A stretch of DNA of 34,974 nucleotides from Bacilli bacterium. GTDB taxonomy: Bacteria > Bacillota_I > Bacilli_A > RFN20 > CAG-826. How positions within the stretch are numbered: the stretch's first letter is position 1; each line of letters starts with the position of its first letter. Of the stretch, positions 31,874 through 34,974 are shown one piece after another. Both the position numbers and the translations under genes were made by a program. The notes beneath the pieces are model-generated. The model was not told the origin of the DNA. It saw only the letters and a program-made list of their open reading frames with translations, and did not search any database. The DNA lies in contig JAILIP010000017.1 in the NCBI GenBank assembly GCA_024695235.1, positions 1 through 34,974 on the forward strand, written 5' to 3'.

Positions 31874-32857
31874 ATGAAAATTGCTATTTTAGGAGCAGGT
31901 ACTTGGGGTACCGCCCTTGCTAATTCTTTTATTGATAAACATGAAGTTCATGTCTTTTCTACGTTTGCTGAAGAAGTTAAGAAACTAAATGAAACTCACA
32001 CCCATAAGAATCTTCCAGGTGTAAGCCTATCAAAAGATATCGTCTTCACATCCTCGATGGAAGAAGCTTTAAAAGATAAAGAACTAGTGATCTTTGCGAC
32101 ACCATCCATTTATATTAGAAATACTGCCGTTATGGCAAAGCCATATCTTAGAAAATGGCAAATTATTGTCTCAGTCGCTAAAGGTATTGAAGAAGGCACA
32201 TTATATTCAACATGTGAAATCATTGAAGATGTCATTGGTAAAGAATTCTTATTTGTCGCCTTAAGTGGCCCAACACACGCTGAAGAAGTGGCAATCCATC
32301 TTCCTAGTGCAATTGTCGCAGCCTCTAAAGACATTGAAGTTGCTAAGAAAGTTCAACAAGAGTTATCTCTCCCATACCTACGCATATACGTTAATGATGA
32401 TATAAAAGGCGTTGAATTGTCAGGCGCTTTGAAAAATGTTGTCGCCCTCGCAGCAGGTATATCTGATGGAATTGGCTATGGGGATAACGCTAAAGCCGCA
32501 ATTATCACTCGTGGTCTTGCTGAAATATCTCGTTTAGGAGTTGCTTTAGGAGCAAACGCAAAGACATTCTCAGGTCTAACAGGCATTGGTGATATTGTCG
32601 TAACTGCTACCAGTAGGCATTCTCGCAACAATAAGGCGGGTAATTTGCTTGGTCAGGGATATTCTCTAGAGGAGACCCTAAAAGAGGTCCAAATGGTCGT
32701 TGAAGGCATTAACTGCTTAAAAGCAGCTAGAGAGTTAGAAGCTAAAGTTAATGTTGAGATGCCAATTGTTGATGCGGTGTACTCAATTGTCTATGAACAC
32801 ATAGATCCAAAAGAAGCAGTTAATAGACTCTTAGCAAGAGACTTGAAACAAGAATAG
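31874..32857 (+). CDS. gpsA: Glycerol-3-phosphate dehydrogenase [NAD(P)+]
   Basis: A 327-residue cytoplasmic enzyme reducing dihydroxyacetone phosphate to glycerol-3-phosphate, the head-group precursor of phospholipids and of glycerol teichoic acids. GAGTWGTALA is the nucleotide loop; SVAKGIEEGT, ALSGPTHAEEV, and GALKNVVALAAGISDGIGYG with the catalytic Lys are typical. It closes the operon with yhaM; a bidirectional terminator follows. Ribosome site is weak (AGAAAGAT). Confidence 0.95.
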   Translation: MKIAILGAGTWGTALANSFIDKHEVHVFSTFAEEVKKLNETHTHKNLPGVSLSKDIVFTSSMEEALKDKELVIFATPSIYIRNTAVMAKPYLRKWQIIVSVAKGIEEGTLYSTCEIIEDVIGKEFLFVALSGPTHAEEVAIHLPSAIVAASKDIEVAKKVQQELSLPYLRIYVNDDIKGVELSGALKNVVALAAGISDGIGYGDNAKAAIITRGLAEISRLGVALGANAKTFSGLTGIGDIVVTATSRHSRNNKAGNLLGQGYSLEETLKEVQMVVEGINCLKAARELEAKVNVEMPIVDAVYSIVYEHIDPKEAVNRLLARDLKQE

Positions 32858-32860
32858 AAA

Positions 32861-32890
32861 AAAGATGCACAATCGCGTGCATCTTTCTTT
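32861..32890. terminator. Bidirectional terminator between gpsA and the HIT gene
   Basis: Stem AAAGATGCAC (32861-32870) / GTGCATCTTT (32877-32886), loop AATCGC, with A-runs before and CTTTT after, between two convergent genes. Confidence 0.9.
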
Positions 32891-32896
32891 TAGTAA

Positions 32897-33319
32897 CTAT
32901 TTAAGACCTTTTTTGATCTCACTTGCTAAAGCAGGTAGTGATAATTCACTTGCTTTAGGATTTTCTTTCATTGTGATTTGGAATCCTTCGTTAGAGATGT
33001 ATCTAGGAATAACATGCACATGGAAGTGGATGATGCTTTGGCCAGCTTCTTTATTGATGTTAGAAAGGATGTTAATTCCTTTTGCTCCAAGCATCATAAT
33101 TTGGGCTTGCCCAATTCTTTGAGCGACATCCATCACTTTATGCATGATCTCCTTAGGAGTGTCTAAGAAGTTATCGTAATGTTTCTTTGGAATAACTAGA
33201 GTATGTCCAACGGTTGTTTGAGATATATCAAGAAAGGCTAAGACATCATCATCTTCATATACCTTAGTTGAAGGTATTTCACCTGCGACAATTTTACAAA
33301 ATAGACAATCTTTTTTCAT
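32897..33319 (-). CDS. hit: HIT-family (histidine triad) nucleotide-binding hydrolase
   Basis: A 140-residue HIT protein. HFHVHVIPR with H98, H100 and H102 is the histidine triad; CLFC at 5-8 is the N-terminal Zn pair of the HINT-like branch; KKHYDNFLD and GINILSNINKEAGQ are family blocks. HINT enzymes hydrolyse nucleoside phosphoramidates and aminoacyl-adenylates. The ATG follows AGGAGA by five bases. The neighbours yhaM and a PrsA-like gene echo the arrangement in Bacillus. Confidence 0.93.
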   Translation of the reverse strand: MKKDCLFCKIVAGEIPSTKVYEDDDVLAFLDISQTTVGHTLVIPKKHYDNFLDTPKEIMHKVMDVAQRIGQAQIMMLGAKGINILSNINKEAGQSIIHFHVHVIPRYISNEGFQITMKENPKASELSLPALASEIKKGLK

Positions 33320-33335
33320 ATATTCTCCTTGTAAA

Positions 33336-33355
33336 AGGAGGGCACAAGCCCTCCT
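33336..33355 (-). terminator. Hairpin between the PrsA-like gene and the HIT gene
   Basis: Eight-base stem AGGAGGGC / GCCCTCCT with loop TTGT (minus strand), then only TTTT. A weak terminator or attenuator that might let some transcription pass into the HIT gene. Confidence 0.6.
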
Positions 33356-33366
33356 AATAGATACGA

Positions 33367-34974
33367 TTAATCTTCTTCAAATAAATCAGGATATTTTTCT
33401 TTGAAGAAATCGTAGATTGATGTGTCGTGATATTTAATTGCGTATGCTTCGATTAAGCTTGAGAATGCTTTGTTTGAATAAGTATCCTTTGTACCTAATG
33501 CGTTAGCAAGTTCACGTGCAACTTCTTCTGTGAAGAGAACATCTCCGCCTTTGTTCTTGGCGAGGTATGATTCATCACCATCAAGGTCGAGTTTAGAAGT
33601 TGAGACAGCTTCGACGACTTCTACCATGTAGAATGTACCGTCGTTATAGACAACAAAGTTGTTATCATCACCAACTTCAGAAACCTTTGGTGTGAGGTAG
33701 TAGTGACCCTTGATATTTCTAACATAGTTATCAGAATCATATGGGTGTTCTGCATCTTCAGGTTCAACTGTATCAACATTACGAGCAACATTGATGTTGA
33801 ATAAACGATCTCTAAGTTCACTTGGAAGTTCACTTAAGCCACCGTTTTTAACAAACCAACCATCGGTTGTGTAGTCTTGTGTTGCAAGTTCAGCAAGTTT
33901 GATTGTTAAACCTTTTTGCTTGTTGTAAGTGAGGTTTGAAGTAAATTCATTTAAGGCATCCATTGCTTCTTGAGAAGCGAATTTGTTACCTTCATCAATC
34001 TTTTTGTATTTCTCAATAAGTTGACCATATTGAGTTTCTTTGAAGTAGTGATATGTAACATTTGGAGTGACTGATGTATCAGTCCATGTTGCAGATGTTG
34101 CTACTCCGTTGAGTAAATCGTATTCAATGGAATCAGTATCAGTAATTTCAACTGGTTGACCATCAGCATCAACACCATAGAAACCTCTCCATGCATTAGC
34201 GATGTTTTCAAAATCAACATCTTTTCCTGCGTGGATGTAGCTTGTAGCGTACTTGTTGAGAAGTTTGTTTGGAAGATCCTTGAAGTCATTATCACGTTTG
34301 AGGGTGATGACGTTCACTTTACGTCCATAGGCACGACCGAGTGTAGAGTAGTTGTTCTTGAGCAAGTAATCTTCAACGATCTTGTCTTTATAGACGGTAG
34401 GAATGATTTGACGATTGATGTAATCAGCATATCTGCTAGATCCATCTGCTTCAAATAAGTGAACAACAGATGAGACATCTTCTTTCTTCAAAGAAGAAAC
34501 GAGATAACCTTCATACCAATCGGTTTTGCTTAAGTCGATATCATATAAACTTGAGTAACGTTCATAAGCAAGTCTTTCTTCAAAGAATTTACCTGTGTCA
34601 TCACTGTAAGTTTTGGATGTGATATCAGCATAGAATGATTTGTTAATTTCTTCGAGGACACTCTCATAGAATTTCATCATTCTGTTGCGGCGAATAACTT
34701 TAGCTTCGACACCTGCTTTTTCAGCGAGGAAGTCATCTTCTTCTTGTTCGCCAATCTTGTTATCGTGCTTGTAGGCGGCATGTTTTTCTACGAAAGCATC
34801 TTTTTCTTCGTCAGTTCCTTCATAGGCTTTCTTGAGATCTTCAAATAAGCCATATTGATCTTCAGTGACGATATTGAGGAAACGTTCTAAGACATCATCC
34901 TTCTTTGAAGAAGAGACGGAATCATAGATTGTACCCATGATATTTTCATAGATTTGATCGCCTTCAACGATTTT
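33367..34974 (-). CDS. PrsA/parvulin-like foldase or lipoprotein (5'-truncated)
   Basis: At least 535 residues, open to the window edge, so the N-terminus (signal peptide or lipobox) is missing; the ATG at 34938 is internal, since the upstream codons read IVEGDQIYENIM. The N-terminal part is a long, charged helical stretch like the SurA/PrsA chaperone region. Residues GWFVKNGGLSELPSELRDRLF followed by a beta stretch NDGTFYMVEVVEAV look like the end of a peptidyl-prolyl isomerase domain of the parvulin type (usual G-xx-G-x...P-E-F...IVV). The synteny (yhaM, hit, prsA) supports PrsA. The parvulin part is divergent and may be inactive. It is low in Cys, as expected for an extracytoplasmic protein. 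Confidence 0.55.
   Translation of the reverse strand, partial: KIVEGDQIYENIMGTIYDSVSSSKKDDVLERFLNIVTEDQYGLFEDLKKAYEGTDEEKDAFVEKHAAYKHDNKIGEQEEDDFLAEKAGVEAKVIRRNRMMKFYESVLEEINKSFYADITSKTYSDDTGKFFEERLAYERYSSLYDIDLSKTDWYEGYLVSSLKKEDVSSVVHLFEADGSSRYADYINRQIIPTVYKDKIVEDYLLKNNYSTLGRAYGRKVNVITLKRDNDFKDLPNKLLNKYATSYIHAGKDVDFENIANAWRGFYGVDADGQPVEITDTDSIEYDLLNGVATSATWTDTSVTPNVTYHYFKETQYGQLIEKYKKIDEGNKFASQEAMDALNEFTSNLTYNKQKGLTIKLAELATQDYTTDGWFVKNGGLSELPSELRDRLFNINVARNVDTVEPEDAEHPYDSDNYVRNIKGHYYLTPKVSEVGDDNNFVVYNDGTFYMVEVVEAVSTSKLDLDGDESYLAKNKGGDVLFTEEVARELANALGTKDTYSNKAFSSLIEAYAIKYHDTSIYDFFKEKYPDLFEED

Noticed and set aside
1-34974. Mycoplasma genetic code (TGA as Trp)
   Set aside because: Tryptophan codons examined are TGG and recX ends in TGA at its overlap with yhaM.
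1-34974. CRISPR array, insertion sequence or prophage
   Set aside because: No regularly spaced repeats, transposase, integrase or terminal repeats were seen.

Overview
The window is an AT-rich, tightly packed bacterial chromosome segment. It fits a low-GC Bacillota of class Bacilli, perhaps near the Erysipelotrichales or the wall-less Mollicutes-like lineages. Supporting signs are AGGAGG-type ribosome sites, Bacilli-type genes (YhaM exoribonuclease, RecX, HIT, PrsA-like foldase, heterodimeric ABC exporter) and Zn-dependent FeoA/FeoB iron genes. Tryptophan codons examined are TGG and recX ends in TGA, so the code looks standard rather than Mycoplasma-type. No transposase, integrase, CRISPR array or rRNA was seen; the only RNA gene found is tRNA-Leu(CAG).

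Layout. 1-7.0 kb: a heterodimeric ABC exporter (first subunit cut by the window edge), a low-molecular-weight phosphatase, a Nudix hydrolase, a membrane-anchored alpha/beta hydrolase and an acyl-AMP ligase fused to an acyl carrier protein. 7.07-7.19 kb: tRNA-Leu and two terminators. 7.2-23.4 kb: a large surface-polysaccharide locus. It holds (i) a minus-strand operon of cytidylyltransferase, GatZ/KbaZ-like protein and GatD-like dehydrogenase; (ii) a plus-strand flippase, putative glycosyltransferase and DegT-type aminotransferase; (iii) a minus-strand operon for GDP-D-glycero-D-manno-heptose (HddA, an HddC-GmhB fusion, GmhA), then a Wzy-like polymerase/ligase and a TagB/TagF-like polyol-phosphate transferase; (iv) a plus-strand operon for UDP-N-acetyl-L-fucosamine (CapE, CapG, CapF). 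23.4-25.4 kb: glutamine synthetase and free-methionine sulfoxide reductase. 25.4-28.5 kb: a Feo iron-uptake operon behind paired palindromes. 28.6-32.9 kb: LPG-synthase-type membrane protein, RecX, YhaM, GpsA. 32.9 kb to the end: HIT protein and a truncated PrsA-like protein.

The most unusual feature is that two unrelated enzymes, the CapE dehydratase (19976) and glutamine synthetase (23447), carry the same extra N-terminal XRE-type helix-turn-helix domain. The two domains share 29 of their first 50 residues and about 82% of the first 66 bases. This suggests a mobile or duplicated DNA-binding module that turns biosynthetic enzymes into possible self-regulating trigger enzymes, possibly linking capsule-sugar and nitrogen metabolism. 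Both promoters have nearby dyad symmetries.

A second lead is the cytidylyltransferase / GatZ-like / GatD-like operon. It copies the TarI-TarJ logic of ribitol teichoic acid synthesis but with enzymes of tagatose/galactitol phosphate metabolism, and it sits near a TagB/TagF-like transferase. It could make a CDP-hexitol (for example CDP-galactitol-like) precursor. Both ideas are inferences from domain architecture and context.
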